A stretch of 27,500 bases of DNA from Symbiodinium natans (Eukaryota > Sar > Dinophyceae > Suessiales > Symbiodiniaceae): assembly GCA_905221605.1 (NCBI GenBank), contig CAJNDS010001021.1, positions 1 to 27,500 of the forward strand, in the 5' to 3' direction. Below are positions 1-11,600 of this stretch, piece by piece. Under the pieces are notes generated by a model that saw only the letters and a list, made by a program, of their open reading frames with translations, was not told the DNA's origin and ran no database searches. Within the stretch, counting starts at the first letter, position 1; each line of letters opens with the position of its first letter. The translations under genes and the position numbers were made by a program.

Positions 1-21
1 GGGGGGGGGGGGGGGGGGGGG
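1..21. repeat. Poly-G run at the window edge
   Basis: Twenty-one consecutive G at the start, followed by T-G-rich degenerate heptamers. It may be a genuine homopolymer or an assembly edge. Confidence 0.9.
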
Positions 22-134
22 TCTGGGGTTTGGGGTGTTTAAGGTTTACAACTCCTTTTGGGGCGCCTGCTGTTCTTGGGATGGCAGGCGTGACCCCGGT
101 TTAGGATTTAGGGTTTAGGGCTTAGGGTTTAAGG

Positions 135-240
135 TTGCCTTTCAGCTCATCCGCGCCAACGCAAACCTGCGGGGGAGCCTGGTCCAAAGACAGCGCGCCA
201 GCGTTCGCATGGACCATGAAAGCTTCGGGAATGCTGCGTC
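135..240 (-). other. Possible extra exon or gene fragment, strand uncertain
   Basis: This GC-rich, non-repetitive island between heptamer-rich stretches reads ALSLDQAPPQVCVGADEL on the minus strand, which could be a further exon of the BAR/Neuralized-like gene. It also reads LIRANANLRGSLVQRQRASV on the plus strand. Neither frame can be joined securely to exon 895-638. Confidence 0.2.
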
Positions 241-617
241 AGGATGCAGGTTCTTTCGTGGCGAGAGCCACAGGAAAAGTTCTCAAAATTAGTATCCCCT
301 CTAGCGGAATCTCAACAGTGAGAGTTCCCCGTTTGAGCAATTTCCAGTTTGGAGGGGAGGTAGGGTCTGAGGCATTCAGTGGGCGGCTTTTGGGTTTGGG
401 GTTCAGGGTTCTGGCTTTTGCTTTTGGGCTCTTGCCCATCTTGCTGAGGAGAACACAAGAGACTCGGGTACCAGGTTGACAGGGCTTTACAGGGTTTCAT
501 GGCTTTACAGGGTTTTAGGCTTCTAGGCTTCTCTGTTGGCCTCCATGGTTGTTCTTCGGTGGCCCTGGTGCAGAACTTGAACCAACAGAATTTCAAGGAG
601 TTCGGGGGCGGCGGCTT

Positions 618-657
618 GGGAGCTCAAAGCTCAAAGCTCAAAGCTCAGAGCTCAAAG
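618..657. repeat. AGCTCAA heptamer tandem repeat
   Basis: About five copies of a 7-bp AGCTCAA unit overlap the predicted stop of the BAR/Neuralized-like gene (TGA 638-640 on the minus strand). The unit is not telomeric although it has the same length as TTTAGGG. It could encode the last residues or mark the start of the 3' untranslated region. Confidence 0.7.
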
Positions 658-3600
658 CAGTGCAGAAGTGCCGTCGCGCATGTTTCGCATCTTGCGCATC
701 TCCCTCCAAATCCATGTCTGCGTCCTTGTCGGCCGCAGGGAGCGGCAGGGGCAGCTCCGGAGGCCGCGCACCCTGGCAGAGCGAGATGCTCGTCACGGTC
801 CCGCAAACGTCTACGACGCCGTTGGGTGCCCCCAGGCTGGGCCACCTCCACTCCTCAATCAGGGGCCCTGTCACCTTGCACTTCTCCTCGCCCTCCTGAG
901 GGCGGGTGAACAATGAGGTTTCTTTGACTGGGTTTAAGCACTCCCTCTCACCCCCCACTCACTGCTCTTCTGTTTTTTTTTTTCAAGCCTTTGCTTTTTT
1001 AGCCTAGGGAATCATGGGGTCTAGAGAGAGTACTTCGAGAAAGCCCTGCGCTCCTCCAAGATGGTGAGGGTGAGGCTGCTCGGCCCCATATCCAAGACCA
1101 CGCCCAGCACCGCGCCCACTGTACACTCGAGCAGCGGCCGCCAGGTGATCTTGGCCTGGGCTGCTCTAAGGGTCTTGGGGGGGGTTCTAGGGGTTTCTGG
1201 GAATATTGTAGTGTTCAAGGGGCGTTCTAGGGTTAACAGGGTTTAGGGGGACCCTAGGAGTTTTTAGGAATTTTGTAGTGTTCGTAGGGCTTTATAGGGT
1301 TAGTTTAGGTGGATTCTAGGGATTTCTAGGATTTGTGGTGCTCAGAGGGTTTACAGGGTTTGGGGCTTTGGAGGGTTTTTTTGTTTAGGGTTGAAGCCTT
1401 AGGTTACCGGAGGAACACCCAGATGAATCTACCACATATCCACATTGTGGTATCTTGGCTTGTGTTCCTAAGCCCTAAGCCCTAAACCCTAAACCCTAAA
1501 CGGCACAGCGGCAAGCTCTCGGCCTCCCATGTAGGCCTTGGGCGGATCCCCACCCACCACAAAAGATCCTCGGAGTCTTCTCGGGGACATTCCGAAGGAG
1601 TAGGTTTTTGAGGGTGCATCGGGCTTAGGGCGAGGAGCTTAGGGCTTAGGGTTGCTTAGGGGTTATGGTTTACGGTTTGTGGCGTTTTGGGTTCAGAGGA
1701 TGTTCGTGGTGCGAGGTGGTAGGAACATGTAGAAAAACAAGCAAGGTGATCCAAGGATCTGGGCAGTTGGTGGGCGAGCTCGGGCATGTGGCCATCAGAT
1801 GTCCAGTGCGATGCCCGGCGCTTCATTTGGGGCACCAGGGGTGCCTCGTCGCCCTCCAGCAGCAGCGCGTGGGGAAGCGGCCACACGAAGCCCAAGGACC
1901 TTAGGGACCAAAGGGACCCTAGTTAAAAGGCTTTATGGTTCATAGACCTTCATAGGGATTCTAGTAGTATAGGGCATAGGGTGTATGACCCCAAAGCTCA
2001 GGTGCATTTGGTTTCCAAGGGACAGGGTCCTGTTCGAGCGCTTCTCGGCCATGGCCTCGAGCTTGACCTGGAAGAAGTAGCGGTGGCCCTTGATCGGAGG
2101 CAGCTCGCTGGTCAAGGCCACGGCGCTGATGAGGCCTATACTGAACTTGGAACCCTTTGAAAACTTAATTTTTAGGAATTGTAGCACCCAAAGATAAAAA
2201 AATTATGTCCAAGTACTGCTAAGAGACCCCTCTCCCGCGTGGCGATGTCCAGGTAGGGCTTCTCGTCATCTCCTGGCTTTGCTGGTGGCGCCGAGGCCTG
2301 CGACTGCGACGCGAGCGCGATGTTGGGGCTGCAGGTGGCAAAGGTGAGGAGCGGGAAGTAGCTGGCCGCCTCTTCCCGGATGAGGTGCCGCGCCCACGAC
2401 GTCGAGCGCACCTCCACCAGCGCGGCGCCACCTGCCCGGTTTCTCGAGGCCGGTACTCGCACGCGGGCCGCGGAACAGGCGCCGCTCGACAGGTCCTCGA
2501 GGATCTCGCAGCTGTTTCCGTCCACCCAGACTTCACTGATGGCTGCCGCGAGATCTTGCGCCTTCACGACCACCTCTGCCCCACTGCAGGGGATGCGGGC
2601 AGGCTCCAGCTTAAGCCTCAGTGGAACGGCAGGCTCCGTTCCCTCAACCTCACTCGCCTCCTTGTGCTGGGGGCCGGTGTCCCCAGCGTCCTCTGCGTGG
2701 TCGCCCAGCGCCTCGGATGTGTGGGGGCACAGGTTCTCGATGCGGACGGACTTCTGACGCCCATCCGGGAGCTTCACGTAGAGGCGGCCGGTGCTCTCCT
2801 CGCCTTCGACGATAACCACCAGCTCGTTCAGGTCCACGGCCTTCTGGAGACCTACAATGCCTTGGTAGCCCAGTAACCATCTTTATAGGCAGTTTGTAGG
2901 TAAGGGTGCGTTTTTTTGGGGGTTGGCTGCTTTCTAAGGGAACCTTGAACCAACAAAAAGGAAAAGAGTACCACTAAACTACCAAGATGCGGGCCTTCTC
3001 CCCAACTTGCAACTCTGCTGCCACGGCCTTCATGGCTCCCTGCGCCTTCGTGCCCACCACAGACATGATGCCGATGTGCTGCCGGAAGAGTGCCAGCAAG
3101 GTTTGCCGGAAGTGCACGGGCCTCCTGTAGATGAAGAGCTGTAAGGCCGTGGTCAGCTTCTGCTCGCGCAGTTGGTGGACTTCCTTGGCACGTTCCAGCT
3201 TCTCACGGTTGCGGGCGATCTGATCCGTAACAACCCCCTTGGAGACGCTCTGCAATGTGGCGACCTTCTCCTCGTAGTGCTGCCGATCCGAGAGCGCGTC
3301 GTCCCGCTCTTGCAGCAGCGCAGCCACCGAGGCGCACTCCTTCAAGACCTCGTCGCAGCTGCTCATCACCTCTGCGAAGCCGGCCTTCCTCAGGCATTGC
3401 TCGAAGGACTCCGTGACGCTCGCGCACTCCTGCATCAGGGCCATGGCAGAGGTGTCCACGCCGCTGACATCCAGGCCGAAGTACCTCTGAAGCCCTTGCA
3501 TGAGCGTGGCGTGGGCCTGGGCGATCTCCCCCATGTGGTTGGCGATCTTCGCCGTGGTGTCGCGGACTAGGGCCGCTAGTTGCCTCTGAGGCTCCACGGT

Positions 3601-3696
3601 TGCCTCAGCATTCTCGTAGTCCAGGTGCTCTGGGCTGCGCGACCGCCGGCGAAAGCGGTGGTGGGTGGGATCCATGAAGTCTTTGAGGAGCGACAT
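638..3696 (-). CDS. BAR-like / SH3-like / IPT-like / Neuralized-like multidomain protein, 7 exons
   Basis: Exons in transcription order: 3696-2991, 2860-2228, 2135-2024, 1899-1760, 1568-1513, 1155-1057, 895-638. The frame stays open across all six joins (donors GC, GT, GT, GA, GC, GA; acceptors all AG) and gives about 667 residues. Residues ~1-235 are charged helices ending in RRPVHFRQTLLALFRQH, typical of the last helix of a BAR (membrane-curving) domain. Residues ~230-275 read VGEKARIVGLQKAVDLNEL, an SH3-like fold common in algal proteins. An acidic linker follows, then an IPT/TIG-like segment (~305-370). Exons 3-7 resemble a Neuralized/SPRY sandwich: VALTSELPP, RTLSLGFVWP, FVVGGDPPKAYMGGRELAKI, WRPLLECTVG and VVDVCGTVTSISL. 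The ATG at 3696 follows an AG directly, so it could sit after a trans-splice or internal acceptor. The TGA at 638-640 is the likely end, but a further exon is possible. Gene structure is well supported. Domain names are by eye, and function (membrane-linked adaptor) is inference. Confidence 0.8.
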
Positions 3697-3961
3697 CTTG
3701 CAAAAGAGACTCAGTAATAGACATACATCGACACACCTATGTCATAGATATGCTTACACAGTCCCAGTGATGCAATTACTCAGACCGGTGCTCCTAGCTG
3801 CTGTCTGCTGCTGCTCCTGGACGAACATGCGCAACACCGGTAAGCTACAGCTGGGCCAACTTTCCTATTTCTGTGCAGAAGCTGCAGCTACTGCGCGGCA
3901 CGTACAGCTCTACATAGCGGCTCTCAGACAGCTCTCGGACAGCTCCCAGACATTGCAACTA

Positions 3962-4028
3962 AAGCCTAAACCCTAAACCCTAAACCCTAAACCCTAAACC
4001 CTAAACCCTAAACCCTAAACCCTAAACC
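3962..4028. repeat. Interstitial telomeric array, CCCTAAA orientation
   Basis: About nine nearly perfect CCCTAAA heptamers, opposite in orientation to most other blocks in the window. It lies upstream of the ATG of the BAR/Neuralized-like gene. Confidence 0.95.
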
Positions 4029-4383
4029 CAGGGTTTCATGGGCATGGACTCACGCTCAAAGGGTCTTTTGGTCTGGCGAGGCAAGGGTGTCACGGTTCAG
4101 TCCAGCAAGCTGGCAGCACGTGCGAAGACTGAAGCACACTTGGGCCAGCAACAACACAGAGCCTGGTAGGAGCTACACACAAGGATGCACTGAAGACACG
4201 CACACATGCAGCGCACAGCGTGCAAAACTCGGGGGGGTGAAATTCCGGAAGTGCAGCTGTGAGGAAACGTTTGCAAGATTTTGCAAGATACAAGAGCCAG
4301 GTGCCAGCACGCAACACACATCTGCATAGGATCTGCTAGGCTGATGTGCTTCCGAACTGCGCTTAGGCACGCTTGGCACTGCT

Positions 4384-4407
4384 CCACACTGCCAGTTTTC
4401 AGTGTGG
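4384..4407. other. Perfect 8-bp inverted repeat hairpin
   Basis: CCACACTG and CAGTGTGG flank an 8-nt loop. No T tract follows, so a terminator is not claimed. A nearby GTTCAAA-like stretch on the minus strand resembles a tRNA T-loop, but no cloverleaf can be built. Confidence 0.5.
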
Positions 4408-4674
4408 CCAGATGAGCAGATCGAGTTTTGAACCTCGGGCTTACACTGTCAGGCTTCAGGGCTTAGGGCTGAAGGTTTAGGGTTGAGGGTTTAGGGTTTC
4501 GGGTTTAGGGTTTAGGCAATCTCAGATTGTTGAGGAATTGGTGGTGGGTGCCTGAAAAGCGCGACGGGAACCTCGAGCCCGCGAGGGTTGCCTAGGGGAC
4601 TGTGCGGGCACAGCTTCGGGGTAGTTGAGAAATACTTTTTGGAATTAGAAGGAGATCATACGGATAATCTTGAC

Positions 4675-4782
4675 AAAGGGGGTTCCGAAATTAGGGGTAG
4701 CTTATTGGGGATTTTGATTATAAGAAAATCCTATTTGGGGGGTCTATATCAGGGGTCCCTTCTATATCGTAAACTCCCACAT
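4675..4782. mobile_element. MITE-like element, family 3, copy 1
   Basis: This is the most diverged of three ~108-111 bp copies in the window (the others at 8079 and 21162). The left end GGGGTTCCGAAATTAGGGG and right end TATATCGTAAACTCCCACAT are imperfect inverted repeats of each other and match the ends of the other copies. It carries no coding capacity and lies in the SPAG6/BAR-gene spacer. Confidence 0.55.
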
Positions 4783-4917
4783 CTGTTTAGGCTGCTGGAC
4801 AGCTGGTATGCCGGGCCCCAAACTGCAGCAAGCAGGCCACCACACGGCGAAGTGTGCAGCAAGAAGACTTCTCTCCCTGGGCTCTTCTTGCGAGGAGGGG
4901 GCCCAGCAGGCCAAGAG

Positions 4918-5066
4918 GGTTTAGGGTTTTGGGTTTAGGGTTTGGGGCTTAGGGAAGGTTTGGGTTAGGGTTTAGGGTTTAGGGTTTGGGGTTTAGGGTT
5001 TAGGGTTTAGGGTTTAGGGTGTAGGGTGTAGGGTTTAGGGTTTAGGGTTTAGGGTTTAGGGTTAGG
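4918..5066. repeat. Interstitial TTTAGGG array
   Basis: About twenty TTTAGGG heptamers with single-base variants (TTTGGGG, GTAGGGT) lie downstream of the SPAG6 stop. Confidence 0.9.
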
Positions 5067-5627
5067 GATCATTATCTTCATTTAGGTATAGCCCTACATA
5101 AGACGCTTCCGGGCTGACCTCGAGGGAGTCACCTCACACTATTGCCTTAAGGCTCCGGCAACCATGGCCACCATGACTGCAGCTCAACCGGATCATCCGG
5201 ATGGGTTGAAGTCCTGCACGGGGCACGGATGCACGAGGAGATAGTGTGGTGGAGCCGGGGGCCCGGAATAGAGGGCTATAAATTTCAATGGGTACATGGG
5301 GTTAGATGGGGTAGCTTGCGCTATGGCCATATACGGATGGCAAGGTACCCTAAACCCTAAACCATAGCCCCAAAACCCTAAACCCTAAACTTTAAAGCAC
5401 CTGAAGCCGACACAGTTCAACCCTCGCTCCTTCGCAAACCTGAGCCCCTACAGTACAGCTCCTAAAGCGCACCGATCCGAGCTTTTCCTTCCGCTACAGC
5501 CTCAACCCTAAACCCTATAACCTGCTAGACTCTAAAACCCTGGTCTTTCTGCTTCGAACGCGGGGTGTAGGGCCTGGCGTTTAGGGCCTAACAAGGTTTT
5601 AGGGTTGAGGGTTTTTGCTCCACCTCC

Positions 5628-8600
5628 TCATCCTGGCGACCTAGAGCCCTCCGAACACCCCGATTCCTCCATCTTCTTGAGGAGCGTCTCGGCGTAGTTG
5701 GGCGAGTAGTACCTTTGCAACGAAGTGCGGGGTGTAGGTGTAAGGGTTGTGAGAGCTTGGGGTGGGCAATTCGGATCCCCAAACCCTAAACCCTAAACCC
5801 CAAACCCCAAACCCTAAACCCTAATCCCTGAACACTGAACCCTGAACCCTGAGCACCAAAAAGCCCCAAAAATGTCACGGAGGCTGCGCCCGCTGTGCTC
5901 CCGGCTGCACAATCTCCGGTGGGTAGAGCATGTTGATCTCCTCGATGTAGTCGTGCAGCTTGGAGCCGACCTATACTTGAGGTTTAGGGTTTAGGGTTTA
6001 GGGTTTAGGGTTTAGGGTTTGGGGTTTAGGGTTTAGGGTGTAGGGTTTAGGGTTCAGGGTTCAGTTTTCAGGGTTTGGGGCTTAGGGCTTAGGGTTCAGG
6101 GTTTAGGGTTTACGGTTTAGGGTTTAGGGTTTAGGGTTTACGGTTTAGGGTTTAGGGTTTGGGGTTTAGAGTTTAGGGTTTAGGGTTTAGGGTTTAGGGG
6201 TTTCAATTTTAGGGTTCAGGGTTGTAGGGTTTAATTGCATGTTCCTCCCTGGTACTAGCAGTCCTTGATCGGGATTTAAATGGGGTGGTGGTATAATCCC
6301 TCTTAAGGACTGCTAGTAGAAGGGGGAACATCCCACGGTTTAGGGTTTAAAAGTTGAGGGATTTTGGTTTGCTGGTTTAGGGTTTAGGGTTTTAGGGTTT
6401 TAGGGTTTTAGGGTTTTAGGGTTTTAGGGTTTTAGGGTTTTAGGGTTTTAGGGTTTTAGGGTTTTAGGGTTTTAGGGTTTTAGGGTTTTAGGGTTTTAGG
6501 GTTTTTTTAGGGTTTTTTTAGGGTTTTAGGGTTTTTTTAGGGTTTTAGGGTTTTAGGGTTTTAGGGTTTAGGGCTTTAGGGTTTTAGGGTTTTAGGGTTT
6601 TAGGTTTTAGGAGTTTATAGGGTTTTAGGGTTTTAGGGTGTTAGGGTTTAGGGTTTAGGGTTTTAGGTTTTAGGGTTTTTCGGGTTTTGGGTTTAGGTTA
6701 GGGTTTAGGGTTTTGTAGGGTTTCGGGGGCTGTGCGGGCTTAGGGGCAAGCCCTCGGGACCTCCGCCTTGACCTCCTGGATCTCTGAAGGCGACCATGCT
6801 GGCACTATCGTTTAGAGCAAAGCGAGGAGAGAGAGAGAGAGAGGAGAGAGCGAGAGAGAGAGAGAGAGGAGAGAGAGAGTGAGAGCGAGAAGAAGGAGAG
6901 AGAGAGAGAGCAAGAGAGAGCAAGAGAGAGCAAGAGAGAGCAAGAGAGAGCAAGAGAGAGCAAGAGAGAGCAAGAGAGAGCAAGAGAGAGCAAGAGAGAG
7001 AGACGAGAGAGAGAAGAGAGAGAGAGAGGTAGAAAGAGAGAAAAGACAGAGAAAAGAGAGAAAAAGTGCGAGAGAGATGGAGTGAGCGAGGGTGCGGGAC
7101 CGAAACGGGTCGACAGCGAGAGAGACTGGGACGGATGGAGACTGAGCAACTGCTAGGCCCTAGAGCTCACGATGACATCTCCCAACCCGAAAAACCCTAA
7201 ACCCCCCAAGAACAGCGCGCCTGACTGGACGAAGGACTTTCGGGCGTTGAGGTCGCTGGGAAGCACCTGCGCCATTCAGGAAAGCAAGGATTTATGAACC
7301 TGATCGTGATGCGCCCCGAACATTGGATATCCCACGATGGGCCGTGTTCAGTCTACTTTAGAAGTTTAAGCTTATTAGAAGATTGCAGACTACCTGCCAC
7401 AACCAGCATTGCGAACCGAACATACTTGACAAGGCCTCTGTGAATTCCTAGTACCCAGAAACTGAGATGGACGTAGAGTCCTGAGACTCAGATACACATC
7501 CCCGAACAAGCATCCGTGCGAAGACAATCCTAAACCCCAAACCCTGAACCTCCAAAAGTCAAAACCCCTCTGAAACCCCAAAACCCCCAAACCTCCCCCA
7601 AAACCCCAAACCCCGAACCTCCAAAAACCCTTCAGCCACCTTTGCGAACTGCTGGACCACGTACTTCAAGATGTTCGGGGGCGCCTGGACCACACCCAGG
7701 TTCCCAAGAGCGTGAAGGTTGTTAGGGTTTAGGGTTTAGAGTTTAGGGTTTAGGGTTTAGGGTTTGGGATTTGGGGTTTGGGGTTTAGGGTTTGCGTCAG
7801 GGCCCTCAACCCTAAGCCTCAAACCCTCAAGAGGTTTGGGGCTGAGGTTTGTCAAGAGCAGGGTTTGGAGTTCTAGGGTTTGGGGTTTGGGGTTGGGAGC
7901 TGCGGGTTTTGTGACGTTTGCTTCAACATGGACTCTCAAACACCCAAAAGGAGTTTAGTGTTTAGGATTCATGCATGCGGTCATTCGGGCATAGAGCTAA
8001 CTGCAAGGCAGCTCCAAAGCAGCCCACCTACACGCCACAACTGAGGTGGGCGCGGCTGCATACTGCTTGTGTGGTGTCATTTGGGGTTTACGAACATAGG
8101 GACCCCCAACATAAATCCCCAAATCATAGGATCCCCTCATAACAAAAACCAAAATAAGGTGCCCCGAATATCGGAAACCCCCATGTGCACTGCTGCCAAC
8201 CCATATCAACGTCTCCACAAGGCGGAAGGAGATGCAACGGGTGGTCCCTTCAGCACACAACTTGTTTGGGCAAACTTCCTGAAATCCGTAGGGGTTGATA
8301 GGGTTCAGAGCTTCATCCCTAAACCCTAAATCACCCTAAACACTGAACCCGAAACCCTAAACCCTAAACCCTAAACCCTAAACCCTAAACCCTAAACCCT
8401 AAACCCTAAACCCTAAACCCTAAACCCTAAACCCTAAACCCTAAACCCTAAACCAAAACCCTTAGACTCTGATGGCGACCTCCAGGAGCGGCTCCAATGC
8501 GGGCAGGTGCGTGCACTTCTGGATCACGCTCTTCAGAGCGCGCTTGGCCTCCAGGGATGTAGGGTTTACGGGTTTTTAGGGTCAGGGCTAGGGTTTAGGG

Positions 8601-11600
8601 TTTAGGGTTTCGGGTTTAGGGTTTAGGGTTTAGGGTTTAGGGTTTAGGGTTCAGGGTTTAGGGTTTACAGGGGTTAGGGTTTGTTGGGTTTAGGATGCGG
8701 ATTTTGGTAGGTTTAAGGCGCCATACAGCAGCCTGAAGGACGACCTCTGGTTTTACCCAAGCATTGGGTAACCTGCTGGGGCAACAAAGGGTTCAGGAGG
8801 ATTCGCAATAGGGGTTTTTGGGTTTAGGGTTGATGGGTCTTAGGGATCAGCGCACCAAAAAGATAACCTGAGACCATATTAAGCCCCGCCCAACCCCATC
8901 ATTTCCACGACCTCCGAAACAGAACAGCGCATACCCGACACCCTAAGCCCCGACACCCCGAAACCCTCCCCTAGAATATTCAATCCAGAAGCCCTATACT
9001 CGGCCTTGGTCCTCAGATCTTCGCTGGAATCCTGATGCAGGTAGACCTCCAAAGCATCTGCATGTGGACTCAAGCCTTGTGCTTAAGATGTCCGGGCTGA
9101 GGTGCTTCTCAATCCCTAAACCCTAAAACCTAAACCCTAAACCCTAAACCCTAAATCCTAAACCCTGAACCCTGAACCCTGAACCCCAAACCAGTCCAGG
9201 GCATTTTTTGAGCTGCGGCGAGTATCATGTCCACAAGAACCCACAACAGGAACCAAGGAAGCGGGGCCCCCGACTGCCAGCAACCTTCGCAGCACATCCT
9301 CGGCAGAAGAATGTTCGGTTTAGGGCTTCAAGGGTTTGTAAGGTTGTCAGGGTTTTTAAGGGTTTGGTAGAGTTTTTGAGGGTTTCTTAGGGTTTGCGGG
9401 TTGTAGGGTTGTTTAGGTTTTTCTTTTTGCTTTTTTGTTTTTTAGGCTGCTCAGAAGCCTTTGCTGAGTTTGGGCGTCCATGGGCCTTGCAATCCCTACA
9501 GAATTGCACCATACACTTCCCAAGATACCCCTTCAAATCAATGGACCCTGATGTTAGGCTAGGCGCGTCTTGCTTTGCCTTCGCAAAAAGAAGCAGGCAA
9601 ACTTGAGGCTCCCGGCGGCTTCGGCAAGGGCGCGTGCGTGGTCCGGAGAGTGGCGTCCGATCCTAGAGGGCGCGGCGGCACTGAAGGCGGCGGTTAGGGC
9701 TTGAGGGGTTCAAGGGTTTGAGGGGTTTAAGGGTTTGAGGGCTTCAGGGTTAAGGGTTAAGAGTTGTAGAAATTGGCTTTTGAGGGCTTGAGGCTGGGTA
9801 GTGATTGGGGTTAGGGTTTTAGGGTTGCATCGAGGGGCTGCGAAATCTTGGCGGCCCCCATCTCTCCAAAACTTGGAAATCACCTTACCCCCCCTCCCAA
9901 CCTCTGGGTCGGCCACTCTAAAACCCTAAACCCCTGCTCCCCGAATCTTCCCCAGACACCCCTGTACCCCCCTGAAACCCGTAACCCTCCCGACCGTTTC
10001 CCAGATATCCCTGTGCCCAAATACCCTGAAACCCTAACCGCGGCCCTGTACCCGAAACCCTGAAACCCCCTGAACCCTAAACCCTAAACCCTGAAACCCT
10101 GAAACCCTAAACCCTATACCCTGAAACCCTGAACCCTAAGCAGCCCCATCGGCGCCCCTCCCCAGGCCCCTGGCTGCCCCAAAGACCAGGCCGAGGCAGC
10201 CTGAAAGAGAGGGTATTGGGGCGTGCTGCGTGATTTAGGGATCGTGAAAGGTTTAGGGTAGTTTAGGGTTCAGGGTTTAGGGTTCAGGGTTTAGGGTTTA
10301 GGGTTTAGGGTTTAGGGTTTAGGGTTTAGGGTTTAGGGTTTAGGGTTTAGGGTTTAGGGTTTAAGGTTTAGGGTTTAGGATTTAGGGTTTAGGGTTTGGG
10401 GTTTGGGGTTTAGGGCTTAGGGGTTTAGAGGTGTGGATGAGTTTAGAGGTGTTGGTGGGTTTAGAGGGTGTCGAGGCCTTTTATGTGGAGTAGGGTTTGA
10501 GGGCTGTTCTTGCTCCACCGGGTCCTGGTAGGCTTTAGGGGGCTCAGGGTTTTTTGTTAGGGTGTGCGGAGGGTTGTTGTTTCAGGGTTTGAGGGCGGCT
10601 CAGTTTTGTTTGGGGTGTGGGCTTAGGCTTCTGGTCTCGAAGAAGAGGCCCAATCCTACAAAAAAACATGCCTTCAAGACTTTGAAAACCCAATCCTAAA
10701 CCCCTAAACTGAAACCCTAAACCCCAAACCCAAAACCCTAAACGCAAAACCCTAAACCCCTCAAAACCCAAAACTGAGCCTCCCTAAACCCCTCAAAACC
10801 CAAAACTGAGCCTTGAGGTGGTCCTCTGGCTCATTGATGAGGGCGTCCTTGAGTGGCGGAATGCCCTTGGACCTTCCCGGGCGCGCTGGCACTTTGGGGT
10901 TTCGGGTTTAGGGGGTTTAGGGTTGAGGGTTTTAGGGCTTAGGGCGGGTTTAGGGTCTTCGGGTTTTTAGGGTTTCAGGATTTTAGGATTTTTGGGTTTT
11001 AGGGTTTAGGGTTTAGGGTTCACGGGGTTAGGATTTAGGGTTGGTGCTTCGGGTTTCAAGGAGGGGTGGAGATTTGGGGCGTTGGCCATGAAACTCCAGG
11101 TAGGGCTTTGGGGTGTGCAATTTCGGCTCTTTTCTAGGTGGCGAAGGTGGGGATTTTGCAGGGTACTCCGTCAGGCCCTCAGGGACAGCTGCCCCCGAGA
11201 AAACAAATTGTGATCTTGGTTCAAGGATGCTCCGCCAGGGCAAAGGAAGCTGCGAAGGCACTGAGAGTTTGAACGCTCTTGTGATGCCTGCGATAGCACT
11301 TGGCAAGACGCCGAAAGTGAAAGCGAGTCCGACAACTCCCGGGAAAAGAGAAGGAGTTTGCATGGTGCATAGACATCCAGGGAGCTTGGCCGCCCTCAGC
11401 GAGACCTCCTAAACAGAGTTTAGGGTTCGGGTTTAGGGTTTGGGGTTCAGGGTTCGGGGCTGAGGGTTCAGGATTTGGGGCCTAAACCCCTAAAGACCAC
11501 AAATCCTTAGTAAGGCTCGCAAGCTTGGCCCGCGACACCACCACAGCCAGCGCCAGGGTCTCAGAGAACCTTTTTGCCGAGGGGCTTGAGGTTCCTGCGG

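Larger units (their letters stand above)
3697..5627. other. Spacer between SPAG6 and the BAR/Neuralized-like gene
   Basis: No convincing exon is seen. The stretch holds a CCCTAAA array (about 3962-4028), TTTAGGG-type arrays (about 4450-4515 and 4918-5066), an 8-bp-stem hairpin, one MITE-like element and scattered non-repetitive sequence. The open frames here lack family signatures and overlap repeats. The promoter or trans-splice acceptor of the downstream gene should lie just above 3696, but no recognisable signal beyond a pyrimidine-rich AG next to the ATG is visible. Confidence 0.6.

Noticed and set aside
2380-2876. Long plus-strand open frames opposite exon 2 of the BAR/Neuralized-like gene
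   Set aside because: Antisense shadows of a GC-rich coding exon. The minus frame joins cleanly to six other exons; the plus frames do not.
3172-3570. Plus-strand 132-residue open frame
   Set aside because: Antisense shadow of the BAR-like exon with no independent support.
4395-4450. Possible tRNA (GTTCAAA-like T-loop on the minus strand)
   Set aside because: The T-stem does not pair properly and no acceptor, D or anticodon arms can be built.
6705-7149. Open frames rich in Leu-Ser (minus) and Arg-Glu-Ser (plus)
   Set aside because: They translate the GA/CT microsatellite in several frames at once and lack any non-repeat domain.
9394-9606. Plus-strand 70-residue frame with a hydrophobic N-terminus like a signal peptide
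   Set aside because: It starts in degenerate T-rich repeat sequence, is opposite to gene orientation, lies in a SPAG6 intron and has no recognisable domain.
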